Positions 34,250-43,989 of a stretch of 51,311 nt of DNA are shown here, in pieces. Origin of the DNA: Corynebacterium yonathiae (lineage in GTDB: Bacteria; Actinomycetota; Actinomycetes; Mycobacteriales; Mycobacteriaceae); contig NZ_JAKMUZ010000019.1 in assembly GCF_027570195.1 (NCBI RefSeq), forward strand, positions 1-51,311, in the 5' to 3' direction. A program made the position numbers and the translations under genes. The notes under the pieces were generated by a model. That model saw only the letters and a list, made by a program, of their open reading frames with translations, was not told where the DNA came from and searched no databases. Position 1 is the first letter of the stretch, and each line of letters starts with the position of its first letter.

Positions 34250-34430
34250 CACGTTGCCCTGTAAGTTACAGAACATTTTCTGCAAGGTTGTAAATTCTGC
34301 CAAGAAAACGTTCCACTCCCCCACCCTTTCAACCCTATAGGTGTGACTGAACTGGAATAACATCATTAGCTAACTACCCCCGGTGAAGGAAAATATCACC
34401 TCCTGTAAAGATTGTTAACAGTTGCTTGAC

Positions 34431-34458
34431 AAAAGAAAAGCCCCCAGTAAGGGGGCTT
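34431..34458 (-). terminator. Terminator of the aldo/keto reductase gene
   Basis: Read on the minus strand, AAGCCCCC-N5-GGGGGCTT is a perfect 8-base stem with a 5-base loop, followed by TTCTTTT. It ends transcription of the gene at 34474. Confidence 0.9.
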
Positions 34459-34473
34459 AAACTGCGGGTAAGA

Positions 34474-35328
34474 CTATTCCTCGTCGCCAGGGAACTCGCG
34501 CGGGTCATTAAACATACGCCCGAAGCCCTCCTGGCCTTCCAGGGCATCGATGGCGGATACCTCCTCCGCCGTAAGCTCCAGCTCGGTGGCGGCCAGGTTT
34601 TCCTTTAGCCGCTCGGTGCGCGCGGACTTCGGAATCACGGACATGCCCTTGGACATGAGATAGGACAGCACCACCTGCCCCTCGGTAGCCTCGTGATCAG
34701 CAGCAGCCTGTTCGATCACGGGATTATTGAGCACTACGCCGCGCGCCAGCGGGGCCCATGCCTCGGTAATAATGTCATTATCGTGGTGGAAGGCACGCAG
34801 GCTGGACTGGGTAAAGCCAGGGTGAATTTCGACTTGGTTGAGCACCGGAGAGATGCCGGTAGTGGAAATCAGATCCTTGAGCACATCCTCATAGAAATTA
34901 GCCACGCCGATAGACGCAATCTGGCCCATGCCCTGCAGGCGGGCAATAGCCTCAAAGGTCTCGTTGTACAGTCCACCCTGCGGCCACGGCCAGTGGATGA
35001 GATACAGGTCAAGGTAGTCCAGCTGCAGATCCTTTAGCGACTGCTGGAATGCCTCTTCTGCCTTGTGTGCACCGTGGTGGGAGTGCCAGACCTTGGACGT
35101 GACAAAGAGCTCATCACGGGTGACATCGCCAGCATCCATTGCCTGCTTGAGGGCGGTGCCTACCGCCTCTTCGTTTTTGTACAGCGTAGCGGTATCGAAG
35201 TGGCGGTAGCCTAAATCGATGGCTTCACGGATAACGCGGATGCATTCCTCGTCATAGAGCTTGTACGTACCTAGGCCCAGCTGGGGCATTTCGCGGTCAT
35301 CATTGAAAGTTACGGTTGGCACAGTCAT
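34474..35328 (-). CDS. Aldo/keto reductase
   Basis: A 284-residue NADPH-dependent reductase. The catalytic tetrad is visible: Asp in YRHFDTA, Tyr in TLYKNEEAVG, Lys in FVTSKVW and His in YLIHWPW. The cofactor end GMSVIPKSARTERLKENL is also standard. The length is normal for the family. Substrates could be 2,5-diketo-D-gluconate or small aldehydes; this cannot be told. ATG 35328 is chosen because GGAG lies 3 bases upstream; ATG 35337 is also in frame. It is followed by a strong terminator and separated from fkpA by another. Confidence 0.92.
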   Translation of the reverse strand: MTVPTVTFNDDREMPQLGLGTYKLYDEECIRVIREAIDLGYRHFDTATLYKNEEAVGTALKQAMDAGDVTRDELFVTSKVWHSHHGAHKAEEAFQQSLKDLQLDYLDLYLIHWPWPQGGLYNETFEAIARLQGMGQIASIGVANFYEDVLKDLISTTGISPVLNQVEIHPGFTQSSLRAFHHDNDIITEAWAPLARGVVLNNPVIEQAAADHEATEGQVVLSYLMSKGMSVIPKSARTERLKENLAATELELTAEEVSAIDALEGQEGFGRMFNDPREFPGDEE

Positions 35329-35368
35329 GTTCTCCATTGTGCCGCAGTTTTTCCCATCGCGCTGAAAA

Positions 35369-35398
35369 CGACGACACCCCAGGGCGAACCCTGGGGTG
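35369..35398 (-). terminator. Terminator of the FKBP isomerase gene
   Basis: CACCCCAGGG (35375-35384) and CCCTGGGGTG (35389-35398) form a perfect 10-base stem with a CGAA tetraloop. On the minus strand it is followed by TCGTCGTTTT. It lies 8 bases after the stop codon. Confidence 0.85.
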
Positions 35399-35406
35399 GA
35401 GCGCTT

Positions 35407-35766
35407 TTAGTCCGCGCGGATGAGGTCAATGATGAAGACCAAGGTGCGGCCCGATAGCGGGTGCGCACCGCCGGCAGGACCATAGGCCTTTTCCGGCGGA
35501 ATGATGAGCTTGCGGCGGCCGCCCACCTTCATTCCCGGAATGCCTTCCTGCCAGCCGGCAATGAGACCGGTCAATGGGAACTCGATGGACTGGCCACGGT
35601 CCCACGAGGAATCGAATTCTTGGTTGGTCTCGTATTCAGCGCCGACGTAGTGGACCTCCACTACGGCACCAGGCTGCGCCTCAGCACCGTCGCCGACGAC
35701 GATGTCTTCTACGACAAGGTCCGTCGGCGCTGGGCCAGACTGGGCTTCAATAACAGGCTTATCCAT
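35407..35766 (-). CDS. fkpA: FKBP-type peptidyl-prolyl isomerase
   Basis: A 119-residue single-domain FKBP without a signal peptide, so cytoplasmic. Family features are VVEVHYVGAEYETNQEFDSSWDRG, FPLTGLIAGWQEGIPGMKVGGRRKLIIPPEKAYG and LVFIIDLI; the drug-pocket Tyr, Phe, Asp and Trp positions are kept. It assists protein folding by isomerising prolyl bonds. AAGGAG lies 10 bases upstream. It is downstream of gltA on the same strand, but a hairpin between them suggests separate transcription. Confidence 0.94.
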   Translation of the reverse strand: MDKPVIEAQSGPAPTDLVVEDIVVGDGAEAQPGAVVEVHYVGAEYETNQEFDSSWDRGQSIEFPLTGLIAGWQEGIPGMKVGGRRKLIIPPEKAYGPAGGAHPLSGRTLVFIIDLIRAD

Positions 35767-35813
35767 GGGGATTATTCTCCTTGGGAAATCTAGTTTGTTC
35801 GTGCGGTCGCATT

Positions 35814-35862
35814 AAAAACCGAACCGAGCTGCACCTATTATAGGTGCTACCACCCGATTCGG
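35814..35862 (-). terminator. Terminator of gltA
   Basis: Inner arms GCACCTAT (35831-35838) and ATAGGTGC (35840-35847) and outer arms CCGAACCG (35819-35826)/CGATTCGG (35855-35862, one mismatch) form a long compound hairpin. On the minus strand it is followed by GGTTTTTAAT. Confidence 0.82.
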
Positions 35863-35889
35863 CTTAATTAAGTGGATCCGCGAGGCGCT

Positions 35890-37182
35890 TTAGCGCTCGT
35901 TACGTGGGGTAACCTTACGCAGGGACTCGCCGGTGTAAATCTGGCGCGGACGGTTGATCTTGGTGTTGATCTCCAGCTGCTCGCGGTACTGAGCAATCCA
36001 GCCCGGCAGGCGGCCGATAGCGAAGAGGACGGTGAAGAAGTCCGTCGGGAAGCCCATGGCGCGGTAGATCAGGCCGGTGTAGAAGTCCACGTTCGGGTAG
36101 AGCTTGCGGGAGACAAAGTAGTCATCATTCAGTGCAATCTCTTCCAGCTTCATGGCGAGATCCAGCATCGGGTCGCCACCCAAGTGATCGATGATCTCGT
36201 GGGCCGTTTCCTTGACGATGGCCGCGCGTGGGTCGTAGTTCTTGTACACGCGGTGGCCAAAGCCCATGAGGCGAACGCCCTTTTCCTTGTTCTTCACGCG
36301 GTTCATGAAGTCAGTAGCGTCACCACCGTGGTTGTTCTGGATGTCTTCCAGCATCTCCAAAACAGCCTGGTTAGCACCGCCGTGCAGCGGGCCGGACAGG
36401 GCGTTAATGCCACCGGCAATGGAGACGAACATATTGGCCTGGGCAGAACCAATCATGCGCACGGTGGAAGTGGAGCAGTTCTGCTCGTGATCAGCGTGCA
36501 AAATAAGCAGCTTATCCAGGGCCTTAGCTACAACCGGGTCAACCTCGTATTCTTCGGTTGGGTAGCCGAACATCATGCGCAGGAAGTTCTCGCGAGCGTT
36601 CAGGCTATTATCCGGGTACATATAAGGCTTGCCCTGGGAAGCGCGGTAAGCATAGGCAGCCAGCATTGGCACCTTGGCCAGCAAACGAACAGTCGCCTTG
36701 TCGAGCTGCTCAGGATCCAGCGGGTTGAGCTGGTCCTGGTAGTAGGCGGAAAGAATATTAAGGGAGGAGGCCAGCACTGCCATCGGGTGTGCGTTGCGCG
36801 GGAAGATGTTGAAGGCGGCCTTGAAGTCCTCATCCAACAGGGTGTGGTGGCGGATTTCGCGGTTGAAGTGGCTGAGCTCTTCCTCGTTAGGCAGATGACC
36901 CTTAATCAGCAGATAAGAAACCTCGTTGAAGGTTGCGTTTTCTGCAAGGTCTGCAATGTCGTAGCCACGGTGGCGGAGGATGCCCTCTTCACCATTAATG
37001 AAGGTGATCTTGGACTCGGTGGAACCGGTGGAGGTGTAACCAGGGTCAAAGGTAACGAGTCCGGTCTCGTTGCGGAGCTTGGAGATGTCAAAGCCGGAGT
37101 CACCCTCGGTGGACTGCTTGATGTCCATCTCGTACTCGCCGCCTGGGTACTGGAGCACTACCTTGTTGTCTTCAGAAGCCAC
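35890..37182 (-). CDS. gltA: Citrate synthase
   Basis: A type II citrate synthase of 430 residues (C. glutamicum: about 437), the entry step of the TCA cycle. The catalytic residues sit in HADHEQNCS, MGFGHRVYKNYDPRA and GFPTDFFTVLFAIGRLPGW. The usual N-terminal VLQYPGGEYEMDI and FDPGYTSTGSTESKITFI are present. The frame opens at ATG 37212, but GTG 37182 (MASEDNKV...) has AGAAAGGA 6 bases upstream and is the likely start. Possible RamB- and GlxR-like sites lie upstream. Confidence 0.95.
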   Translation of the reverse strand: MASEDNKVVLQYPGGEYEMDIKQSTEGDSGFDISKLRNETGLVTFDPGYTSTGSTESKITFINGEEGILRHRGYDIADLAENATFNEVSYLLIKGHLPNEEELSHFNREIRHHTLLDEDFKAAFNIFPRNAHPMAVLASSLNILSAYYQDQLNPLDPEQLDKATVRLLAKVPMLAAYAYRASQGKPYMYPDNSLNARENFLRMMFGYPTEEYEVDPVVAKALDKLLILHADHEQNCSTSTVRMIGSAQANMFVSIAGGINALSGPLHGGANQAVLEMLEDIQNNHGGDATDFMNRVKNKEKGVRLMGFGHRVYKNYDPRAAIVKETAHEIIDHLGGDPMLDLAMKLEEIALNDDYFVSRKLYPNVDFYTGLIYRAMGFPTDFFTVLFAIGRLPGWIAQYREQLEINTKINRPRQIYTGESLRKVTPRNER

Positions 37183-37263
37183 AGAAGTTCCTTTCTCTAC
37201 ATGAAGAGTCATTATTAAACACTAACTTAGGAAAGCTAGCTAGATACCTCTTCACACTTTAGC

Positions 37264-37285
37264 AAACTTTGTGACGCCGCCTACA
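37264..37285. promoter_or_regulatory. Overlapping RamB-like and GlxR-like sites upstream of gltA
   Basis: AAACTTTG (37264-37271) matches the core of the RamB site AAACTTTGCAAA. TGTGA-CGCCGC-CTACA (37270-37285) matches 8 of 10 GlxR positions. The pair lies 80-100 bases before the gltA start and next to the divergent serC promoter. gltA of C. glutamicum is known to respond to both regulators; the sites here are inferred from sequence only. Confidence 0.4.
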
Positions 37286-37306
37286 AGTTCCAGACGACTA
37301 AAATAA

Positions 37307-38461
<1,155 letters not shown>

Positions 38462-38573
38462 CGCATCACCCCCAACATGCCCCGCCGCCTCGCAGGCCGC
38501 GGGGCATTTTCACGTTATAGTTGAATGCATCACAGATTTGTCCGCCGTCGATAGGCAAAAGGAGCGCCCTATT

Positions 38574-39449
38574 ATGCGCGAGCTGTTCCCAGTTGACAGC
38601 GAGTCGACCGAAACCTCTTTGGTGCTGCGCACCGAAGACGGCGAAGAGTTTTTCCTCTCCATCACCGATGAGCTGCGCGAGGCCCTGCAGGGCGAGCGAG
38701 AGGAAACCCCCGAAGAAGAGCCGGCGGCTCCTGCCATCAGCCTTGCCAAGCCCACCAAGCCGGAACCAGAGGAAGAAGCAAAGATTCGCCCAGCGGAGAT
38801 CCAAAACCGCATCCGCGCCGGCGCCTCCGCAGCGGAACTGGCAGAAGAGATGGGTGTGACCGAATCTCGCATCGAGCCCTTTGCCTACCCGGTCATGCTG
38901 GAGCGCAACCGCATCGCGGAAATTGCCAAGCAAGCCCACCCGGTCCGCGAGGATGGACCGGCCAAGCTGACCCTGTGGGAGGTTCTGGCCACCGCTTTTG
39001 CTGCCCGTGGTCATTCACTGTCCGAGTCTTCCTGGGATGCCTACCGCCACCAGGGCGAGGCCTGGATCGTGCGAGTGTCGTGGAAGGCCGGCCTATCCGA
39101 GAACGAAGCAGAGTGGTACTTCAAGCAATCCATGTCCTCGCCAGCCACGGTGGAGGCTCGCAACTCAGTAGCTGCGGACCTGACGGATCCGGACTTTGTG
39201 CAGCCGGTGCGCTCGCTGACCTCTCTGGGCAGCGGCCGCTATGACGAGGCTATCGATGGAGACCAGCCCAGCAACGTCACTGATCTCACTGTGCCTACCA
39301 CCCCGCCGGAAGAGCCAGAGGAAGAGGAGTTCCTACAGAACCCCTCCCCGGAAGAAAAGCCCACCAAGCGTCGCCGCAAGGCCGTCACCCCGCATTGGGA
39401 GGACGTGCTGCTCGGCGTTCGCTCCAATACCAAGCGCCCTAGGGACTAA
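38574..39449 (+). CDS. sepH: SepH-like cell division protein (DUF3071)
   Basis: A 291-residue cytoplasmic protein. The N-terminal DUF3071 domain starts MRELFPVDSESTETSLVLRT and is followed by a charged linker and a helix-turn-helix-like segment (RPAEIQNRIRAGASAAELAEEMGVTESRI, about 77-105). The conserved WEVLATAFAARGHSLSESSWDAYR and WIVRVSWKAG parts follow; the C-terminus is disordered, ending in a basic patch and WEDVLLGVR. In Streptomyces SepH binds FtsZ and promotes its assembly. AAGGAG lies about 9 bases before the ATG. It is 2 bases from the next gene. Confidence 0.9.
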   Translation: MRELFPVDSESTETSLVLRTEDGEEFFLSITDELREALQGEREETPEEEPAAPAISLAKPTKPEPEEEAKIRPAEIQNRIRAGASAAELAEEMGVTESRIEPFAYPVMLERNRIAEIAKQAHPVREDGPAKLTLWEVLATAFAARGHSLSESSWDAYRHQGEAWIVRVSWKAGLSENEAEWYFKQSMSSPATVEARNSVAADLTDPDFVQPVRSLTSLGSGRYDEAIDGDQPSNVTDLTVPTTPPEEPEEEEFLQNPSPEEKPTKRRRKAVTPHWEDVLLGVRSNTKRPRD

Positions 39450-39451
39450 TT

Positions 39452-40282
39452 GTGGATATCTCTCACGCAATACTTACTCTCTGGTACATCTCCAAGCCCA
39501 ATGCGGAAGAGGTGTTAAAGACCGAGCCCAAGGCGGATCGCGGCTTTGGGCGGAAGTTCCTCGCCCAGCTAGACCCAACCTTCCCGGTCACGCCGATCGG
39601 GCAATTCCCGCTCAACCGATCCGCCCAGGCGGACCCGAATGAGTACTACATCGGCGGCTACCCTGGCATCACCGTCGTGCAATCGGTATGCGAGGGGGAT
39701 TCTGTTCTTCTTTCCCAGCTGCCGGAAACCCTGCTTAATGCGGTCCCAGCCCAGCGCGTCATTGCGCTAGTGAGCAACGAAGAGGAAGGCTATGCCGGCT
39801 TCGCGCTGTGGGAGGGCGGCCAGCTCAAGCGCTGCCTGTGCGCTACCCGCGAGCACCTCTACGAGGACACCGGCCTGCCTGAGCCCTTCGAGGCACCCTT
39901 TTGGGCAGGGGAAAAGTACGAGCCGCTCGGCGGCATCTCCCTGCCCTTCGAGCCCCAAGGCATCATGGAGGCCGCCCAGGAATATTGGCTCGGCATCGAG
40001 GTCGGCCACGATGGCCCTGATCTGGACGTCGTAGGCTACGCGGTTGATGGCCGCCCAGAGCCGAAGATTGACCCACCGAAACCGAAGCGGACCGTAGGCG
40101 AGCTAGCCGCGCAGTCGGCCAATAAGCTGGGCCTGAACGATTATGATGATTACGAGGACCACAGCGCCGAGCCGGAATCCACTGGCGAGGAGATCATCTC
40201 CACCGCCAAGCACTTGGGCTCGCTGATTGCCAACTGGAGCGCTCAGACGTTTAAGTCGCTCAAGGATCGCTGGCGTTCATAA
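39452..40282 (+). CDS. DUF6928-like protein
   Basis: A 276-residue protein starting at GTG, two bases after the sepH stop. Segments such as YYIGGYPGITVVQ, GYAGFALWEGGQLKRCLCATRE, FEAPFWAGEKYEPLGG and LPFEPQGIMEAAQEYWLGIEVG follow the pattern I associate with DUF6928, an actinobacterial family of unknown function. Residues 195-245 are a charged linker and the C-terminus ends in a helix rich in Lys and Trp. Tight coupling with sepH suggests a joint task, but this is inference. Its last 40 bases overlap the convergent methyltransferase gene. Confidence 0.7.
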   Translation: MDISHAILTLWYISKPNAEEVLKTEPKADRGFGRKFLAQLDPTFPVTPIGQFPLNRSAQADPNEYYIGGYPGITVVQSVCEGDSVLLSQLPETLLNAVPAQRVIALVSNEEEGYAGFALWEGGQLKRCLCATREHLYEDTGLPEPFEAPFWAGEKYEPLGGISLPFEPQGIMEAAQEYWLGIEVGHDGPDLDVVGYAVDGRPEPKIDPPKPKRTVGELAAQSANKLGLNDYDDYEDHSAEPESTGEEIISTAKHLGSLIANWSAQTFKSLKDRWRS

Positions 40283-41049
40283 AAGGAAATGGCGGCGGCC
40301 GTCGCCACATTGAGAGAATCGGTACCAGGGGCCATCGGTATGCGTGCGCGCACATCGGTGGCCTTCATTGCGTGTTCGGTAAGACCGGGGCCCTCCGCAC
40401 CGACCAACATGGCCACCTTATCTAGGCCATGCAGGGCCTCTGCCAAATGCACCGCGTGGGGGTTGGGGGTTAAGGAAATGAGGGTAAAGGAGGCGTCGGC
40501 AAGCGCTTGCAAGGAGCGCTGCCAGGTAGTAAACCCGCCTTCCAAATGGGCAAAGGGCAAGCGCAGCACGTGCCCCATGGATACGCGCACTGAGCGCCGA
40601 TAGAGCGGATCCGCCGCCCCTGATCCCAATAGCACCGCGTCCACACCCATGCCGGCGGCGTGGCGGAAAATCGCACCAATATTCTCGTGATCGCCCACAC
40701 CTTCGAGCACGGCGACGGTTTTCGCGGTCTCTAGGATTTCGCCCACCGCGGGCTCTGGGGCGCGGTCCGCAGCGGCGACGAGCCCACGGTGCATATCAAA
40801 GCCCGCTACCTCTGCGAGGGTCTCGCGGGAGGCCTCGTAGACGGGGCATTCCGGCTCACCATACTCGGAAACGTATGCTTCCAGCTTCTTAGGAAAGCCC
40901 ACCAAGCAACGCATAGGGAACCGGGATTCGGCCAGCCGGGAGACCACCAGCGGGCCCTCTGCAATGACGAGACCCTCGCCGGATTTATCGGATTTGTTGA
41001 GGTTCCGAATATCGTCCAGGCGAGGGTCTGCGGGGTCAGTAATCAGCAT
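40243..41049 (-). CDS. SpoU/TrmH family RNA 2'-O-methyltransferase
   Basis: A 268-residue SPOUT methyltransferase. An N-terminal substrate-binding part (EGPLVVSRLAES) leads to the SpoU fold with motif 1 GDHENIGAIFRHAAGMGVDAVLL, motif 2 MLVGAEGPGLTEHAM and motif 3 RIPMAPGTDSLNVATAAAISFYE. The product would methylate a ribose in rRNA or tRNA using S-adenosylmethionine. Its 3' end overlaps the convergent DUF6928 gene by 40 bases, so its last 13 codons are read on both strands. It is 9 bases downstream of the permease gene. Confidence 0.9.
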   Translation of the reverse strand: MLITDPADPRLDDIRNLNKSDKSGEGLVIAEGPLVVSRLAESRFPMRCLVGFPKKLEAYVSEYGEPECPVYEASRETLAEVAGFDMHRGLVAAADRAPEPAVGEILETAKTVAVLEGVGDHENIGAIFRHAAGMGVDAVLLGSGAADPLYRRSVRVSMGHVLRLPFAHLEGGFTTWQRSLQALADASFTLISLTPNPHAVHLAEALHGLDKVAMLVGAEGPGLTEHAMKATDVRARIPMAPGTDSLNVATAAAISFYERQRSLSDLNV

Positions 41050-41058
41050 GCCTTTAGG

Positions 41059-42462
41059 CTAGCCGATGGCATTGGAAATCGGATCCATGCCAAAGAAAAT
41101 CACGAAAAGCCCGGCCAAGAGCCACATGATCCAATGCACCTCCTTGGCCTTACCGGCGAAGGTGGACATGAGCGCGAAGGAGATGAAGCCTACGCCGATG
41201 CCATTGGCAATGGAATAGGTAAAGGGCATGGTCACAATGGTCAAGAAGGCCGGAATGGCGATTTCCATCTTGGTCCAGCGGATCTCGGTCAGCTGCGCGG
41301 CCATCATTACACCGACGATGACTAGCACCGGGGAGGCGGCCTCAATGGGCACGATCTCATAGAGCGGCGTCAGGAACATCGCGGCAAGGAATAATACACC
41401 GGTCATAAGGTTGGCCAAGCCAGTGCGGGCACCATCGGCAATGCCGGCAGACGAATCCGCGAAAACGGTATTGGAAGAAGCAGAGCCCAGGCCACCGGCC
41501 ACTGCGCCAAAGCCTTCTACTACGAGGGCCTTTTTCATATCAGGGAGGTTGCCGTCGGCGTCGACAAGCTTGCCTTGCTTGCCCAAGCCGGTCATGGTGC
41601 CCATCGCATCAAAGAAGTTGGTAAGCAATAGCGTGAAAATGAGCAAGACGGTGGAAACCACGCCGATTTTCGTGAATGCGCCTACCAGGTTCACATCGCC
41701 CACAATGGACAGGTCCGGAATCCCACCCAGCGCCTCTGGTTTGACGGGCGCGGCCATGCCCCAGTCCTCAGAGCCGGTAAACGCCTGCACGATAAAAGCG
41801 ATGATGGTGGTGAGCACGATGGCGAGAAAAAGCCCACCCGGCACGTTCCGGATAACCATGAAGGAACAGATAATAAGGCCGATGACAAAGACCAGAGCCG
41901 GCCAGGTGGAAATCGATCCATTAATGCCGAGCCCCACCGGCACGGTGGTATGCGCAGCATCCGGCACGCGGGTGACAAAACCACCGTCCACAAGGCCGAT
42001 CATGGCGATGAACATGCCGATGCCTACGCCCATCGCCGCCTTCATAGACTGCGGGATGGCGTCAAAGACGGCGGTGCGGAAACCGGAAATGGCCAGCAGA
42101 ACGATGATGATGCCCTCGATAACCACTAGGCCCATCGATTCCTGCCAGGTCAGCCCGCTGGTGGCGACCATGCTCACGCCCACGAAGGTATTCATGCCCA
42201 GGCCGGCGGCCATGGCGAAGGGGTATTTGGCAACCGCGCCGAAGAGGATAGACATTACGCCCGCGACCAGCGCGGTGGCGGCGGCAACCTGCGGCACGCC
42301 CAGCGCGTAGCCCTCTGCATCCTCGGTGGTGCCGAGGATAAGTGGGTTCAAGAGAATGATATAGGCCATGGCGAAGAACGAGACCGTTCCCGCCCGTAGC
42401 TCGGTTCCAATGGAGGAACCACGTTCAGAGATATGGAAGTAGCGATCGAGAGTGGCTTTCAA
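41059..42462 (-). CDS. Guanine/hypoxanthine permease (AzgA/PbuG-type)
   Basis: A 467-residue purine transporter of the AzgA branch (nucleobase-cation symporter 2), with about 12-13 predicted helices. Family parts are RGSSIGTELRAGTVSFFAMAYIILLNP, GLGMNTFVGVSMV, KAAMGVGIGMFIAMIGLVDGGFV and LTNFFDAMGTMTGLGKQ. It probably imports guanine, hypoxanthine or adenine with protons. The start is an unusual TTG, supported by GAAAGG 8 bases upstream. It is followed by the methyltransferase gene at 9 bases and probably forms an operon with it. Confidence 0.92.
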   Translation of the reverse strand: MKATLDRYFHISERGSSIGTELRAGTVSFFAMAYIILLNPLILGTTEDAEGYALGVPQVAAATALVAGVMSILFGAVAKYPFAMAAGLGMNTFVGVSMVATSGLTWQESMGLVVIEGIIIVLLAISGFRTAVFDAIPQSMKAAMGVGIGMFIAMIGLVDGGFVTRVPDAAHTTVPVGLGINGSISTWPALVFVIGLIICSFMVIRNVPGGLFLAIVLTTIIAFIVQAFTGSEDWGMAAPVKPEALGGIPDLSIVGDVNLVGAFTKIGVVSTVLLIFTLLLTNFFDAMGTMTGLGKQGKLVDADGNLPDMKKALVVEGFGAVAGGLGSASSNTVFADSSAGIADGARTGLANLMTGVLFLAAMFLTPLYEIVPIEAASPVLVIVGVMMAAQLTEIRWTKMEIAIPAFLTIVTMPFTYSIANGIGVGFISFALMSTFAGKAKEVHWIMWLLAGLFVIFFGMDPISNAIG

Positions 42463-42511
42463 CGCCTGCGCCTTTCACGTACAGCGAGTCTTACGCCATA
42501 AGTGTGCTGCC

Positions 42512-43180
42512 TTAATCCTCGAAATCAAAATCCTGGAAGATGGGCTTTTCATCATCGAAGGCGACTTCCGGGCTCTTTTCTTCCCGCACCCGGGTTTGCG
42601 AATGCGCTCCGCAGCCATAGCGCGAGTGCACTACCCGGCCATCCGCCGAGTACTCATTGGCGCAGACGCCGTAGTTTTCCATCAGCTCCACATAGAACGC
42701 GCAGGTACGGCATTGCAGGCGCGCCTTGGCCGCCATATCCGTATTGGGGCCAAATTCGGTGCGCCAGCGCTTCTTGGCGTCTTCCAAGCCGGACTTGGAA
42801 AGTTTGTCGCCGTCTAGCCGGGAATCATCCACGGCCGGAGGCATCAAATCACCAGGCCCGAGATCGCCTGGGCGTACGCGATCCTCATAGGGCACCCATT
42901 CCGGCGGCTGCAGAGCCTCCCCGCCCGGCACCAGCGCTACCTCATTGACGGTAACGTAGCGCGAGCCCTCCGCACATGCGAGCACCGCCTGCCATTCCCA
43001 GCCGGGGTAGCCAGGCATTTCTGCTTCAAATCGGTGGGTAGCAACGTTTCGGCCCATCCCGGCGACGCCGATATGCTTGCCGACGCCCCCTTCCCCCACC
43101 TCATCCAGCGCCTCGCGCGCAATGCGCACGGCGCGGGAATCGATCAACGGATTTGCTTTTCGCTTACTCACGCCCCTCAT
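42512..43180 (-). CDS. DUF3027 family protein
   Basis: A 222-residue soluble actinobacterial protein. A middle domain (about 50-120) reads PGYPGWEWQAVLACAEGSRYVTVNEVALVPGGEAL and WVPYEDRVRPGDLGPGD, and the C-terminal part has a four-cysteine cluster: CRTCAFY, CANEYSADGRVV and YGCGAHS. The cysteines look like a zinc site. The function is unknown. No ribosome site precedes the ATG at 43180, and CATAAT lies 5 bases upstream, so it may be leaderless. It is divergent from the gene at 43219, with start codons 38 bases apart. Confidence 0.85.
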   Translation of the reverse strand: MRGVSKRKANPLIDSRAVRIAREALDEVGEGGVGKHIGVAGMGRNVATHRFEAEMPGYPGWEWQAVLACAEGSRYVTVNEVALVPGGEALQPPEWVPYEDRVRPGDLGPGDLMPPAVDDSRLDGDKLSKSGLEDAKKRWRTEFGPNTDMAAKARLQCRTCAFYVELMENYGVCANEYSADGRVVHSRYGCGAHSQTRVREEKSPEVAFDDEKPIFQDFDFED

Positions 43181-43218
43181 TATTCATTATGGGACGCACC
43201 CGGTGGTACATATGGTGC

Positions 43219-43983
43219 ATGTCGTTTCTTTCCCGCGCCGCCTGCATTCTCTTGCCCTGCACCCTCGTTGCCTGTTCCTCTACCCCTGCAGAACCCGAAG
43301 TAGAGCATCTCTCCGTCGAGGTCTTAGGCACCGCTTCCCTGCCAACTGATTCCTTTACCCAAGGCCTTGAAACGGATCCGGACGGCAACCTGCTGCTTGG
43401 TACCGGCCAATGGGGCGAATCCCGCTTGGAGCGCTTCTCCCCCGAAACCGGCGAAACCTTGGCCGAAACGCACCTGGATAACCGCTACTTTGGCGAGGGC
43501 ATCACCCAGGCCGGAGATTCCATCTGGCAGTTGACCTGGAAGTCCGGCCAGGCCCTGAAATACGACCAGGACCTGCGCCAGGTCGATACCGCCACCTACA
43601 CCGGTGAAGGATGGGGACTGTGTAATAACGGCGAGGATCTTCTCATGTCCGATGGCTCCGCTACCCTGCGGCACATGGATCCGGAGACTTTTGCGGAGCG
43701 CTCAACTACTGACGTCGCCCTAGAAGGAAAGCCCCTAGAGGACATCAATGAGCTGGAGTGCGTGGGCGATTCCGTCTATGCCAATGTGTGGATGGATGAC
43801 AATATCTACCGCATCGATCCCTCCTCCGGCCGCGTGACCGCCGTGATTTCTACCGATGCCATAGATAAATCCCGCTATACCGATCCTGATGATGTCCTCA
43901 ACGGCATCGCCCACATCAAAGACGATGAGTTCTGGCTTACCGGCAAGCGGTGGGAGGAACTCTTCCACGTTCGAGTAAGGTAA
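43219..43983 (+). CDS. Glutaminyl-peptide cyclotransferase-like lipoprotein
   Basis: A 254-residue lipoprotein with lipobox LVAC (Cys19 of MSFLSRAACILLPCTLVAC), so exported and membrane-anchored. The body is a beta-propeller of the plant-type glutamine cyclotransferase family (FTQGLETDPDGNLLLGTGQWGESRLER, EGITQAGDSIWQLTWKSGQALKYD, EGWGLCNNGEDLLMSDGSATL, INELECVGDSVYANVWMDDNIYRID, VLNGIAHI, FWLTGKRWEELFHV). It would form N-terminal pyroglutamate on secreted substrates. The chosen ATG gives an ideal lipoprotein signal; frames open upstream to 43153 but lack support. Confidence 0.88.
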   Translation: MSFLSRAACILLPCTLVACSSTPAEPEVEHLSVEVLGTASLPTDSFTQGLETDPDGNLLLGTGQWGESRLERFSPETGETLAETHLDNRYFGEGITQAGDSIWQLTWKSGQALKYDQDLRQVDTATYTGEGWGLCNNGEDLLMSDGSATLRHMDPETFAERSTTDVALEGKPLEDINELECVGDSVYANVWMDDNIYRIDPSSGRVTAVISTDAIDKSRYTDPDDVLNGIAHIKDDEFWLTGKRWEELFHVRVR

Positions 43984-43989
43984 AGGCCC

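Noticed and set aside
35872..37218. 448-residue open frame on the plus strand across all of gltA
   Set aside because: It is a mirror of the high-GC codon use of gltA; it has no ribosome site, no family signature and overlaps a certain gene completely.
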